Shown here: positions 52,010 to 59,602 of the stretch, piece by piece
Numbering within the stretch: position 1 is the first letter of the stretch
Layout of the letters: every line of letters begins with the position of its first letter
Assembly: GCA_036383895.1 (NCBI GenBank)
Contig: DASVNK010000071.1
Coordinates: 1-64,000, forward strand
Length of the DNA: 64,000 nt
Direction of reading: 5' to 3'
Source of the DNA: DASVNK01 sp036383895
Lineage (GTDB): Bacteria > Verrucomicrobiota > Verrucomicrobiia > Limisphaerales > SXQI01
Program-made: the position numbers and the translations under genes
Notes under the pieces: model-generated
Told to the model about the DNA's origin: nothing
What the model saw: the letters and a program-made list of their open reading frames with translations, nothing else
The model's database searches: none

Positions 52010-52891
52010 ATGATTAAAGGCGGCCAACGATTGCAACAGCTCTCGCGTCGGCCTGCCGCGAATGACTCTCCACTAAAAAAGGCCGCGGACGAAACGCGCA
52101 ATCGCCTCGGCGTGGAACTCCCTACCACCGCCCTCATTCTCGGCAGCGGCTTTCAAAAAGTTCTTCAGAGCACGCGCATTCGTGCCGAATTTAACATTGA
52201 AGAGATTGCTGGTTTTCCAGCGATGCGGGTGAAAGGCCACACCGGGAGAATTCTGGTGGCGGAAATCGAGTCTCTTGCGGTGTTGGTCGTGTCCGGTCGC
52301 GCGCACTTTTACGAGGGTCACTCGATGGATGCCGTGATGTTCCCGGTGCAGTTGCTCGCGGAATGTGGAGTGCGCGACCTCTTGCTGACCAACGCTGCGG
52401 GAGGAATTAACCCCGCATTTCGCCCCGGCGACTTTATGATCTTTAGCGACCATATCAATATGATCGGGGTGAATCCGCTGCGCGGATTGCCCGTCGAAGA
52501 TGGTCGTTGTTTCGTGGATTTGAGCGACACGTATTCGACTGAATTGCGCTACCGTTTTCACGCCGCCGCCAAATGCGAAAGCGTCACGTTGCATGAAGGC
52601 GTTTACCTTGGCGTCTGCGGCCCCTCTTATGAAACACCTGCCGAAATCCGGGCGTTCCGTATGCTCGGCGTGGACGCCGTCGGCATGAGCACCATCCCGG
52701 AAGCTTTAATGGCGCGCTACTGCGGCCTGAACGTCGCGGCCATTTCGTGCATTACCAACTGCGCAGCGGGACTCAGCAGCGCAAAACTGTCCCACAGCGA
52801 AGTGCTCGCGGCCGGCGAAGCAAACGCGGCCAACGCCGCCCGTTTGCTCAGTGGTTTTGCCAAAGCCTCGACCGGTGGCGCAAAATCATAA
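52010..52891 (+). CDS. punA: Purine nucleoside phosphorylase (trimeric, PNP-I type)
   Basis: 293 residues from the ATG at 52010. TALILGSGFQKVL, LVVSGRAHFYEGHSMDAVMF, LLTNAAGGINPAFRPGDFMI, YLGVCGPSYETPAEIRAFRM and GMSTIPEALMARYCGL are all PNP-I signatures. The enzyme cleaves inosine or guanosine with phosphate to base and ribose 1-phosphate in purine salvage. An N-terminal extension of about 20 residues is basic. It stands alone between the two-component operon and the hybrid kinase. Confidence 0.9.
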   Translation: MIKGGQRLQQLSRRPAANDSPLKKAADETRNRLGVELPTTALILGSGFQKVLQSTRIRAEFNIEEIAGFPAMRVKGHTGRILVAEIESLAVLVVSGRAHFYEGHSMDAVMFPVQLLAECGVRDLLLTNAAGGINPAFRPGDFMIFSDHINMIGVNPLRGLPVEDGRCFVDLSDTYSTELRYRFHAAAKCESVTLHEGVYLGVCGPSYETPAEIRAFRMLGVDAVGMSTIPEALMARYCGLNVAAISCITNCAAGLSSAKLSHSEVLAAGEANAANAARLLSGFAKASTGGAKS

Positions 52892-52967
52892 GCCAATCGT
52901 GCGGAAACTATTTGAGAATGAACTCGAAGTCGGTAGGTTGGCGACCCTTGGACTAAAGCACTCCTGA

Positions 52968-54512
52968 ATGAAGCCTGAAACCGTGTTTGCCCTCGAAAAC
53001 GCGAGTTGGCCTGCATTGCTGGTCGACGCGTCTGGCAACATTCGCGCGGCGAGCAAAGGGGCTAAGGAGAGTTTCGGCGCAGCTATGACCGCCGGCGCGA
53101 CCGTCGGCAAAACGATCTGGTCGAAAGAGAACGATCAGTCAGCAGAAGAGTTCTTTGCGGGATTCGATTCGGGAGCTAACTACTCATCCATCCTCAGGTT
53201 CAAAGGTTCGGACGGCAGCACCTCCAGTTACCAGACTCACATTTGTTCCGCGCATGATCCAGTGGACCGGACGACGCTGTTCCTGCTACAGATGTTCAAA
53301 CCGGAAATCTCGACGGTTCCACTTCTACCCACCTCCGCGCCATCTCCGCGGCCCAGTGAGGGTCACACGGTAATGGAAGCAAGCGTCGCCCAGAAACAGA
53401 AGCTCGATTGCGCCATGCAACTCATTCGCACCGTCGCGCTTGATTTTAACAACGCACTCACGAGCATCCTCGGTCACGCTTCGCTGCTTCTCGCGAAATC
53501 AGATCAGAAAAATCCGCTGCGCAGCTCGCTCGTTGAAATCGAAAAATCCGCCCAAAAAGCCGCCGAAGTTGCCAACGATCTCGCCGCCTTCAGTCGCCAG
53601 GATAAGGACACCAGGTCGCTTGCGAGTGGAAATCTCAATGATGTTCTCCGGCGCACGCTCGATATTTTCAAAGAAAAGCAGCCCGAAACGATCCAGTGGA
53701 AAATCGACCTGCAGAGCCGGGTTTACGGCGCGAAGTTCGAGGAGCCCAAAATGCAGCAGGTTTTGGTAAAAATCTTCGAGAATGCCGTCGAAGCGATGGA
53801 TTCATTTGGCACCGTATATTCCAGCACCCGCAATCTCGATCTTTCCGAGCCACTCAAGGACGGCAATGCACGGCTGGCGGCTGGCTCCTACGTTTGCCTC
53901 GAGATTGCCGACACTGGAAAAGGAATTCCGGCCGAAATCCTCCCGCGCATTTTCGAACCGTTTTTCACCACCAAGAAGGATGCAGGCCATCGCGGGCTTG
54001 GCTTGGCATGGGTTTATGGAATCGTAACGAATCACGGCGGCAGCGTCGCAGTACAAAGCGAAGTAGGTAAAGGTACGAACGTACGACTTTATCTTCCGAC
54101 GCAGAAGAAAGTCATCGAGCAGGAGGCCAACCTTGATGATCTCAGCGGAAGCGCCACGATCCTTTTGATCGATGACGAAGATTTGCTGCTGACCATGGGC
54201 GAAATGGTGCTCAGTTCCTTCGGTTATAAAGTGTTGACTGCGAACAGTGGCGCGAAAGCGTTGGAGATCTTTAAAGAAAAAGCGCCGGAGATTGACCTCG
54301 TCATCACCGACCTGGTAATGCCGCAAATGAGCGGGCGCGAGTTGATCGAGCGCCTCCGCAAAAAGAAAGCAGACGTTAAAGTCATTTGCGCCAGCGGGTT
54401 TGTGCGCCCGCCCTCAACGGAAGATCAGCAAAATTATTTACAGAAACCATTTGCCAGTCAGGATTTGTTGCGCAAAGTAAAGCAAGTCCTGTCGGCTGAA
54501 GCGCACGTTTAG
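52968..54512 (+). CDS. Hybrid histidine-kinase-like protein lacking the phosphoacceptor histidine, with C-terminal receiver
   Basis: 514 residues, soluble. Residues 1-110 form a PAS-like domain (PALLVDASGNIRAASKGAKE). The dimerisation helix reads RTVALDFNNALTSILGHASL; in the related 'VAHDFNN' class the His is the phosphoacceptor, and here it is Leu158 (codon CTT). The ATPase domain is intact: VLVKIFENAVEAMDSFGTVY (N-box), DTGKGIPAEILPRIFEPFFT (G1/F), RGLGLAWVYGIVTNHGG (G2). The receiver (about 400-514) has acidic DDED, Asp in VITDLVMPQ and Lys in YLQKPF. Family knowledge predicts no autophosphorylation at the usual site. A regulatory ATPase or phosphate sink role is inferred. Confidence 0.85.
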   Translation: MKPETVFALENASWPALLVDASGNIRAASKGAKESFGAAMTAGATVGKTIWSKENDQSAEEFFAGFDSGANYSSILRFKGSDGSTSSYQTHICSAHDPVDRTTLFLLQMFKPEISTVPLLPTSAPSPRPSEGHTVMEASVAQKQKLDCAMQLIRTVALDFNNALTSILGHASLLLAKSDQKNPLRSSLVEIEKSAQKAAEVANDLAAFSRQDKDTRSLASGNLNDVLRRTLDIFKEKQPETIQWKIDLQSRVYGAKFEEPKMQQVLVKIFENAVEAMDSFGTVYSSTRNLDLSEPLKDGNARLAAGSYVCLEIADTGKGIPAEILPRIFEPFFTTKKDAGHRGLGLAWVYGIVTNHGGSVAVQSEVGKGTNVRLYLPTQKKVIEQEANLDDLSGSATILLIDDEDLLLTMGEMVLSSFGYKVLTANSGAKALEIFKEKAPEIDLVITDLVMPQMSGRELIERLRKKKADVKVICASGFVRPPSTEDQQNYLQKPFASQDLLRKVKQVLSAEAHV

Positions 54513-54579
54513 GAGGTCGCTTTTGCCCATTCGATTTCGGAGATAGTGTTATTGATCCCTTAGTAAGTGAGTAGTTTAC

Positions 54580-55503
54580 ATGCAGATTGAAAGTTTGAAA
54601 GTGTTCTGCGACCTGGCAGAAACAGAAAGCTTCACCAAAGCAGCCCAGATTAACGAGATTACACAGTCAGCGGTTAGCCAGCAGGTCAGCGCGCTCGAGC
54701 GCACCTTCAAAGCGTTGCTGATTGAGCGTAGTAAAAAGAAGTTTCGCCTCACACGTGAAGGCGAGATTCTTTACGAATACGCGAAGCATATTATCAACCA
54801 GTACGATTCGCTCTACAACAAGCTGCAGGAAGTGCGGGACGTTGTTTCAGGAACGATTCGTGTCTCCACCATTTACAGTATCGGCCTGCACGATCTTCCG
54901 CCCTACCTGAAGAAGTTTTTGAAGTCGTATCCGACGGTGAATGTGCACGTGGAATACCGCCGTTCAAACCAGGTTTACGAAGATATTCTCGGCAACGCTG
55001 ATGATCTCGGGTTGGTGGCTTATCCGGTAAAGGATCCGAAGATTGAAATTGTTCCGCTGCGCAAAGACAAGCTGGTGCTGATCTGTCATCCGAAGCATCC
55101 GCTGGCGAAAAGCGACAACGTTTCGCTGAAGGATCTCGCTGGCCAAAAGTTTGTGGCGTTTGAACCTGATATTCCCACGCGCAAGGCAATCGACAAAGCG
55201 CTCAAGGATTCCAGCGTGGAAGTGCAGACCGCGATGGAATTCGACAACATCGAAACCGTGAAGCGCGCGGTGGAAATTGATGCTGGGATTTCAATTGTTC
55301 CGGCCAGCACGATTACCCAAGAAGTCGCGAAGCATACGCTTGAAGCAATTGAAATTGATAATGGCGCACTGTCGCGACAGCTCGCGGTGATTCACAAGAA
55401 GAACAAAGTGCTCTCACCAGCGATGAAACAATTCATCGCCACGCTCAAGGGCGAAGCAGCCGCCTCTGGCAAGAACGGCCAGGCGCTTGACAAAGCGGCT
55501 TAA
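54580..55503 (+). CDS. LysR-family transcriptional regulator
   Basis: 307 residues. The N-terminal winged helix-turn-helix covers residues 1-60 (LKVFCDLAETESFTKAAQIN, ITQSAVSQQVSALERTF). The effector domain is of PBP2 type (SGTIRVSTIYSIGLHDLP, VPLRKDKLVLICHPKHPLAK, AVEIDAGISIVPASTI). Such regulators bind an inducer, often a metabolite of the controlled pathway. No divergent target gene is evident: the upstream gene runs in the same direction, and the 67-base gap is small, so targets may lie elsewhere. A strong terminator follows. Confidence 0.92.
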   Translation: MQIESLKVFCDLAETESFTKAAQINEITQSAVSQQVSALERTFKALLIERSKKKFRLTREGEILYEYAKHIINQYDSLYNKLQEVRDVVSGTIRVSTIYSIGLHDLPPYLKKFLKSYPTVNVHVEYRRSNQVYEDILGNADDLGLVAYPVKDPKIEIVPLRKDKLVLICHPKHPLAKSDNVSLKDLAGQKFVAFEPDIPTRKAIDKALKDSSVEVQTAMEFDNIETVKRAVEIDAGISIVPASTITQEVAKHTLEAIEIDNGALSRQLAVIHKKNKVLSPAMKQFIATLKGEAAASGKNGQALDKAA

Positions 55504-55524
55504 AACAAATTCTGGAAATACAAC

Positions 55525-55556
55525 AGGCCTGAGGCTCCAAACCTCAGGCCTTTTTT
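55525..55556 (+). terminator. Terminator after the LysR gene
   Basis: AGGCCTGAGG (55525-55534) pairs with CCTCAGGCCT (55542-55551) around a 7-base loop, then a run of T residues through 55556. It lies 20 bases after the stop. Confidence 0.92.
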
Positions 55557-55586
55557 CTTGTCGGTTAACAAGTAAAGGAATCGAAG

Positions 55587-56117
55587 TTACGCCTTCACGC
55601 GCTTCAGCGTGGTGGGTTTCTCTGGCAATTCTTTGCCGTCCATGAATGCACGGCAGCTTGCCGTGAGCGTGTTCGCATCTTCGAAAGTCAGCTTCAAAGC
55701 GTGCATGTGCGGTTCTTTGGATGTGTTGATTCCGCAATTTTCATCGAACGAAAATTTCAGCGACTTGGAGTCAGCGGAGTGCAGCACCATCGCGGGACGA
55801 TTGCCCAAAATGCAGTAATGCGTCAGCGCGAGTTTCCCCTCTTTGTTGTCGTAGAACATGGTGACCATTTCCTGGGGCGTGCCGGGAAAGGAGCGTTCTT
55901 CCAGGACGGTTCCGCCCGCGAGAAGCCGATACTGCACGGTCATGTCGACTTCGCCCTGGCCGAAATCGGCCTTACCCTGCCAGGTTCCAACCAGCGCCTT
56001 CAGCCGCTCAAATTCCGGTGAAGGTTGTTGGGCGATCGGTTTCGGAGCGTCGCCTGCGTGAAGGAGGACGGAGCCGGCCACGAGTATCATTGCACAGATG
56101 GTTGTAAGTTTTTTCAT
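55587..56117 (-). CDS. Exported DUF1579-like lipocalin-fold protein
   Basis: 176 residues with a signal peptide (TTICAMILVAGSVLLHAGDA). The mature part begins with FERLKALVGTWQGKADFGQG, matching the 'LVGxWxG' lipocalin-like start of DUF1579-type proteins. MVTMFYDNKEGKLALTHYCI and FSFDENCGINTSKEPHMHAL follow. Periplasmic binding of a small lipid or metabolite is the usual guess for this fold; nothing here fixes a ligand. It stands alone and is convergent with the LysR gene. Confidence 0.75.
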   Translation of the reverse strand: MKKLTTICAMILVAGSVLLHAGDAPKPIAQQPSPEFERLKALVGTWQGKADFGQGEVDMTVQYRLLAGGTVLEERSFPGTPQEMVTMFYDNKEGKLALTHYCILGNRPAMVLHSADSKSLKFSFDENCGINTSKEPHMHALKLTFEDANTLTASCRAFMDGKELPEKPTTLKRVKA

Positions 56118-56251
56118 GTTTAAGTTCGCTTAAGTTTTCCGTTGTTCATAGCTGCAACGAACGAGCTGCACCCTTCAGGACATCGTTCAAAGATTTTTTT
56201 GGACAAACCACAACAAAGCCGGTTCTCTAAAGCCTCAGGCCAAGGATAGTT

Positions 56252-57607
56252 ATGATTGCCCCGCGCATCTTTCTGGTGTTTGTCTTTGCTCTCACGTCGT
56301 TTGCAGAAGATTGGCCGCAGTGGCTCGGGCCGAAGCGCGACGGCATTGTGCGCGAAACGGGTTTGCTTGAGAAGTTCCCTGCCGACGGGCCGAAGGTTCT
56401 TTGGCGGAAGCCGATCAATGGCGGATATTCCGGGCCCGCTGTGGCGAATGGGCGTGTTTACGTGATGGATCGTATCGCTGGCCCGCCGCTCGAGCGAAAA
56501 CCGGGCGAGCGCGGCATGCCTGAGTTGATCGGAGAGGAGCGGGTGCTGTGCCTGGATGAAAGGACGGGAGACCTGATTTGGGAACATAAATACGAGTCTC
56601 GGTATCGCATCGATTTCCCATCTGGCCCGCGCACGACACCCACGATCGACGGCGAGCGGGTTTACACATTGGGCGCGATGGGTGATCTGCGTTGTCTGGA
56701 CGCCAAGGATGGCAGCCTCGTGTGGGCGAAAAACTTCCCCACCGAGTATGAGATTAAAAACCCACAAGCGTGGGGCTGGGCGGCACATCCGCTGATTCAC
56801 GGGCAGAAAATCATCTGCATGGTCGGTGGCACGAACACGGCGGTGGTCGCTTTCGACAAGCGTTCGGGCAAAGAACTCTGGCGCGCTCTGACTACGCACG
56901 AGATCGGATACGCGCCGCCAGTCGTTGCCACGGTTGCGGGCAAAGAACAGCTCATTGTCTGGCATACCGAAGCCCTTGCGGGCCTGCGACCCGACAGCGG
57001 CGAATTGATCTGGTCTGTCCCCTACCCTGCCGAGGGAAAACATCAGCGGCCCGAAGTTACGATCGGGATGCCGCGGGTTCAGGACGGCCTGGTCTTTGTC
57101 ACGTCGTTCTATCATGGCGGACTGATGCTGAAGTTCGCGGGCGAGAAAGCCGAACTGCTTTGGAACAAAAAGAGCACGAGCCGGTCGAGCTTCAATGCAG
57201 GCCTTCACACCACGATGACCACACCGGTCCTCAAAGAGGGCTTCATCTATGGGGTCTGCGGCGGCGGTACACTGCGCTGCCTGAATGCCAAAACCGGGGA
57301 ACGTGTTTGGGAAACGCGTGAGCATGTGAATGGGAAGGAAACAATGTTCGGTACTTCCTTCCTGATTCAGGCTGGCGAAAAGACGGACCGGTTTTTCATC
57401 TGGACTGATCTCGGCGACTTGATCCTCGCCAGGCTGACGCCTGAAAAGTACGAAGAAATCAGCCGCGCACATCTGCTCGACCCGATCGAAAACGCCCGCG
57501 GCCGCGAGGTGGTCTGGTCCCACCCCGCCTTCGCCGACAAAAAGTTCTTTGCACGAAATCAGAAAGAAATCATCTGCGTCTCGCTCGGCGCTGAGCTAAA
57601 CGGCTAG
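56252..57607 (+). CDS. Exported PQQ-like (BamB-type) beta-propeller protein
   Basis: 451 residues with a signal peptide (RIFLVFVFALTSFAEDWP). The N-terminus DWPQWLGPKRDGI is the start signature of PQQ-like propellers abundant in Planctomycetota and Verrucomicrobiota. Repeating blades include VLCLDERTGDLIWEHKYESR, DLRCLDAKDGSLVWAKNFP, VVAFDKRSGKELWRALTTHE and LRCLNAKTGERVWETREHVN. No redox cofactor ligands can be confirmed by eye, so a scaffold or binding function is as likely as a dehydrogenase. An open frame on the other strand is a shadow. Confidence 0.88.
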   Translation: MIAPRIFLVFVFALTSFAEDWPQWLGPKRDGIVRETGLLEKFPADGPKVLWRKPINGGYSGPAVANGRVYVMDRIAGPPLERKPGERGMPELIGEERVLCLDERTGDLIWEHKYESRYRIDFPSGPRTTPTIDGERVYTLGAMGDLRCLDAKDGSLVWAKNFPTEYEIKNPQAWGWAAHPLIHGQKIICMVGGTNTAVVAFDKRSGKELWRALTTHEIGYAPPVVATVAGKEQLIVWHTEALAGLRPDSGELIWSVPYPAEGKHQRPEVTIGMPRVQDGLVFVTSFYHGGLMLKFAGEKAELLWNKKSTSRSSFNAGLHTTMTTPVLKEGFIYGVCGGGTLRCLNAKTGERVWETREHVNGKETMFGTSFLIQAGEKTDRFFIWTDLGDLILARLTPEKYEEISRAHLLDPIENARGREVVWSHPAFADKKFFARNQKEIICVSLGAELNG

Positions 57608-57697
57608 CCACACCATCGGTAGCTCGGCCTTCCGAGCGCAACGTGAAGCGAGGGCGCTGCCTCGCTCAATTGCCCTGGCGTTTAGATAGCCCGAGTT

Positions 57698-58586
57698 TCA
57701 TGCCACGTTTCCGTTCGAATCGGGTGATTGGAAATTAGTGGAAATTGAGGAAATGGCGGGGCTTTTTGGGGTGGTTTGAGTGGAAATCTCCTTTTGTTTA
57801 AGGCGTTCGATCTCGGCGGGTTCGAGTTTTTTCTGGAGGGCCAGAAGACTGGCTGGGGTGGGATTTTCCAGTTCTGGCAGCGCGAAGGCTGGGTTGATTT
57901 TATTGGCGCGCAAAAAGTCCATTTTGCGGTCCGTAGCTCGGCGTTTGGATAGGATGCGAATAGCGGGCTGTTCGAAGGTGGAATAGGAACTGACCTCGAC
58001 GGGGAGGAGTTCGCGGGCGTATTCAATGTCGCGATCCCACTGGGTTTGGTCCTCCTGGAATTCTTCGACGGTCCAGTGGTTGGCGCCGGGATCTTCTTCG
58101 AGGTTGTGATCGATGTAATCCGCATCCTCTTCGGCGGGGGCGGTGTGTTTGATGTGGGTGAGATAGGCTTCCTGCGTGCGGTCGTTTTGGTGACGGAATT
58201 TTTCATCGGCGAGGAAACATTTTTGGACGCGCTCGAGGGTGCGGAAATGCTTTTGGAGGTCCTCGATGGGTTTGCCGGCGCGGAGCGCTTCGAGGAGGCG
58301 ATTCTGGACGAGAGCGAGCATGGCCTGGAAATTGGCTTCGCCGTGGGCCTGGTGATTGATTTGGATGGCGGCGGCGAATTGGCCGATTTCAACGGCGATC
58401 GTTTCCTGGTGGTGGCGTGTAGAACTTGCAGAGCGCGCTTGGGCTGGTGGTGAGGTCGAGGCCGCCCTCGGTGCGCGGCTTGGCGAGCGTGGCAGCGACT
58501 TCCTTGTAGGGAAGTTTGTCGCAGAGGTTGAGGATGAGGGTTTGGTCTTCCTTGGGGAGGCTGGTGAATTGGTTGAGGCGTTTCAT
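57698..58586 (-). pseudogene. Frameshifted gene of unknown function (helix-turn-helix-like N-terminus)
   Basis: Read on the minus strand, an ATG at 58586 opens MKRLNQFTSLPKEDQTLILN and runs to ALCKFYT, then shifts frame near 58420. The continuation in the other frame reads RHHQETIAVEIGQFAAAIQI, then GEANFQAMLALVQNRLLEAL, to a stop at 57698. A single-base deletion joins the two. Restored, the product would be about 295 residues. The N-terminus (LPYKEVAATLAKPRTEGGLD) could be a helix-turn-helix; the rest is helical and charged. I recall similar proteins in other Verrucomicrobiota but no assigned role. It could be a true pseudogene or a sequencing error. Confidence 0.7.
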
Positions 58587-59057
58587 AATGGATTCCAAAT
58601 TGAGGATTTCAGATTGCAGATTGCGGAGTGACACGCACGGCGGTGGCGGGCGTTTTGTTACGCGCGGAGCACGCCGTTGGATTTATCTCGTCGTGCCGCG
58701 GCGCGTTGGGACAACGCGCCCTACCGACGCGGTCATTCTACGAATCGGTTGAGCTACGCCTGCTGAAGGGTTGAGCGCGGTGAAGGCGGCGCACTACGGG
58801 TGCGGACGCTGGTCACTGCGCTGGAAGAGCCACGAACGGCGTGGGGTTTTTCGGTTCGAAGGAGAAGGGCTGACCGCGAAATTAGTGCGGTGCGACTCTC
58901 GTTTGGACCGGCTTCCTATTCAGCAGGTGTTTACATGTGGGTGAGTCTGCGGATCTTTGTCACTTCTGTCAACATAGAAAGATCAACAGGCGGGTTGTTG
59001 AAAAGGTGACAAGGCAATGGGCTTCACAGGTTTCCTTTGAACTATTATTCTAGGGTC
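58587..59057. other. Intergenic region with a 9-bp stem element
   Basis: No convincing gene was found. GGCGCGTTG (58700-58708) and CAACGCGCC (58712-58720) form a perfect hairpin with a three-base loop. The same type of sequence (GGGCGCGTTGTCCCAACGCG) is one I recall as a dispersed repeat in this phylum. The last 50 bases are presumably the promoter for the antitoxin-toxin pair. Confidence 0.5.
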
Positions 59058-59249
59058 ATGAGCACCGTGCAGGAAATTGAAGCGGCGATTCCGAAGCTAT
59101 CTCGAGCTGAAGTCGAAGCGCTGCGGATATGGATCGACGATTTTCTCGAAGACCAACTGGAACTTCGGGATGAGGTGAAAACTAAATTGGAGGAATCTCG
59201 AGCAGAGATTCGGGCCGGAAACTTTACCACACGCCAGCCTGGGAAGTAA
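59058..59249 (+). CDS. Probable antitoxin of a type II toxin-antitoxin pair
   Basis: 63 residues from the ATG at 59058. It has a helical pattern: AIPKLSRAEVEALRIWIDDF, LEDQLELRDEVKTKLEESRA. The C-terminus (RAEIRAGNFTTRQPGK) fits a toxin-binding tail that is disordered alone. No DNA-binding ribbon-helix-helix can be confirmed. It lies seven bases before a RelE/ParE-like toxin gene, the usual order and size for such pairs, which is the main support for the call. Confidence 0.72.
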   Translation: MSTVQEIEAAIPKLSRAEVEALRIWIDDFLEDQLELRDEVKTKLEESRAEIRAGNFTTRQPGK

Positions 59250-59256
59250 CTGACTT

Positions 59257-59514
59257 GTGGCCGCGGCGCTGCAGATTTGGTCGGCGACTTTTACGCGCAC
59301 CTTTGATGCGCTTCCCGATTCTATTCGGAAGGCAGTGGAGGCGAAAGTTGATGGGATGGGAACGCGGTTAGCGACGTTTCCGCACAAAAAGTTGAGTGGA
59401 CGGACTGAGTTTAAGCTTCGGGTCGGGGATTACCGGGTGCTGTACGAATTCGATGTGAATCTTGGGCAGGTCTATCTGCACTACGTGAGGCACCGACGGG
59501 AGATTTACAAGTGA
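59257..59514 (+). CDS. RelE/ParE-family toxin
   Basis: 85 residues from the GTG at 59257, with GGGAAG about ten bases before it. The pattern IWSATFTRTFDALPDSIRKA, then KKLSGRTEFKLRVGDYRVLY and HRREIYK, matches the RelE/ParE core, including the conserved 'L-R-x-G-x-Y-R-x-x-Y' strand. Members either cleave mRNA in the ribosome A-site (RelE) or inhibit gyrase (ParE); sequence alone does not decide here. It pairs with the small gene just upstream. Confidence 0.85.
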   Translation: MAAALQIWSATFTRTFDALPDSIRKAVEAKVDGMGTRLATFPHKKLSGRTEFKLRVGDYRVLYEFDVNLGQVYLHYVRHRREIYK

Positions 59515-59602
59515 GGCACCTAGCAATTTCTGGATAAACGAGAACGCGCCTGCATTGGATTGCAAGCGCGTCGAAGTGATTGCGAATTCCGCGGCCGCAG
59601 CG

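Noticed and set aside
56120..57523. 467-codon open frame opposite the PQQ-like propeller gene
   Set aside because: Composition is rich in Arg, Pro and Cys without recognisable motifs, while the plus strand encodes a clear propeller with signal peptide.
57682..58392. 236-codon minus-strand frame in the frameshifted gene region
   Set aside because: It is a third frame of the same locus, almost entirely Ser/Pro/Lys; the other two frames carry the coherent protein.
59581..59600. GAATTCCGCGGCCGC stretch resembling a cloning polylinker, and GAATTC at the window end
   Set aside because: The surrounding sequence continues smoothly into genomic genes; such sites occur by chance in GC-rich DNA.
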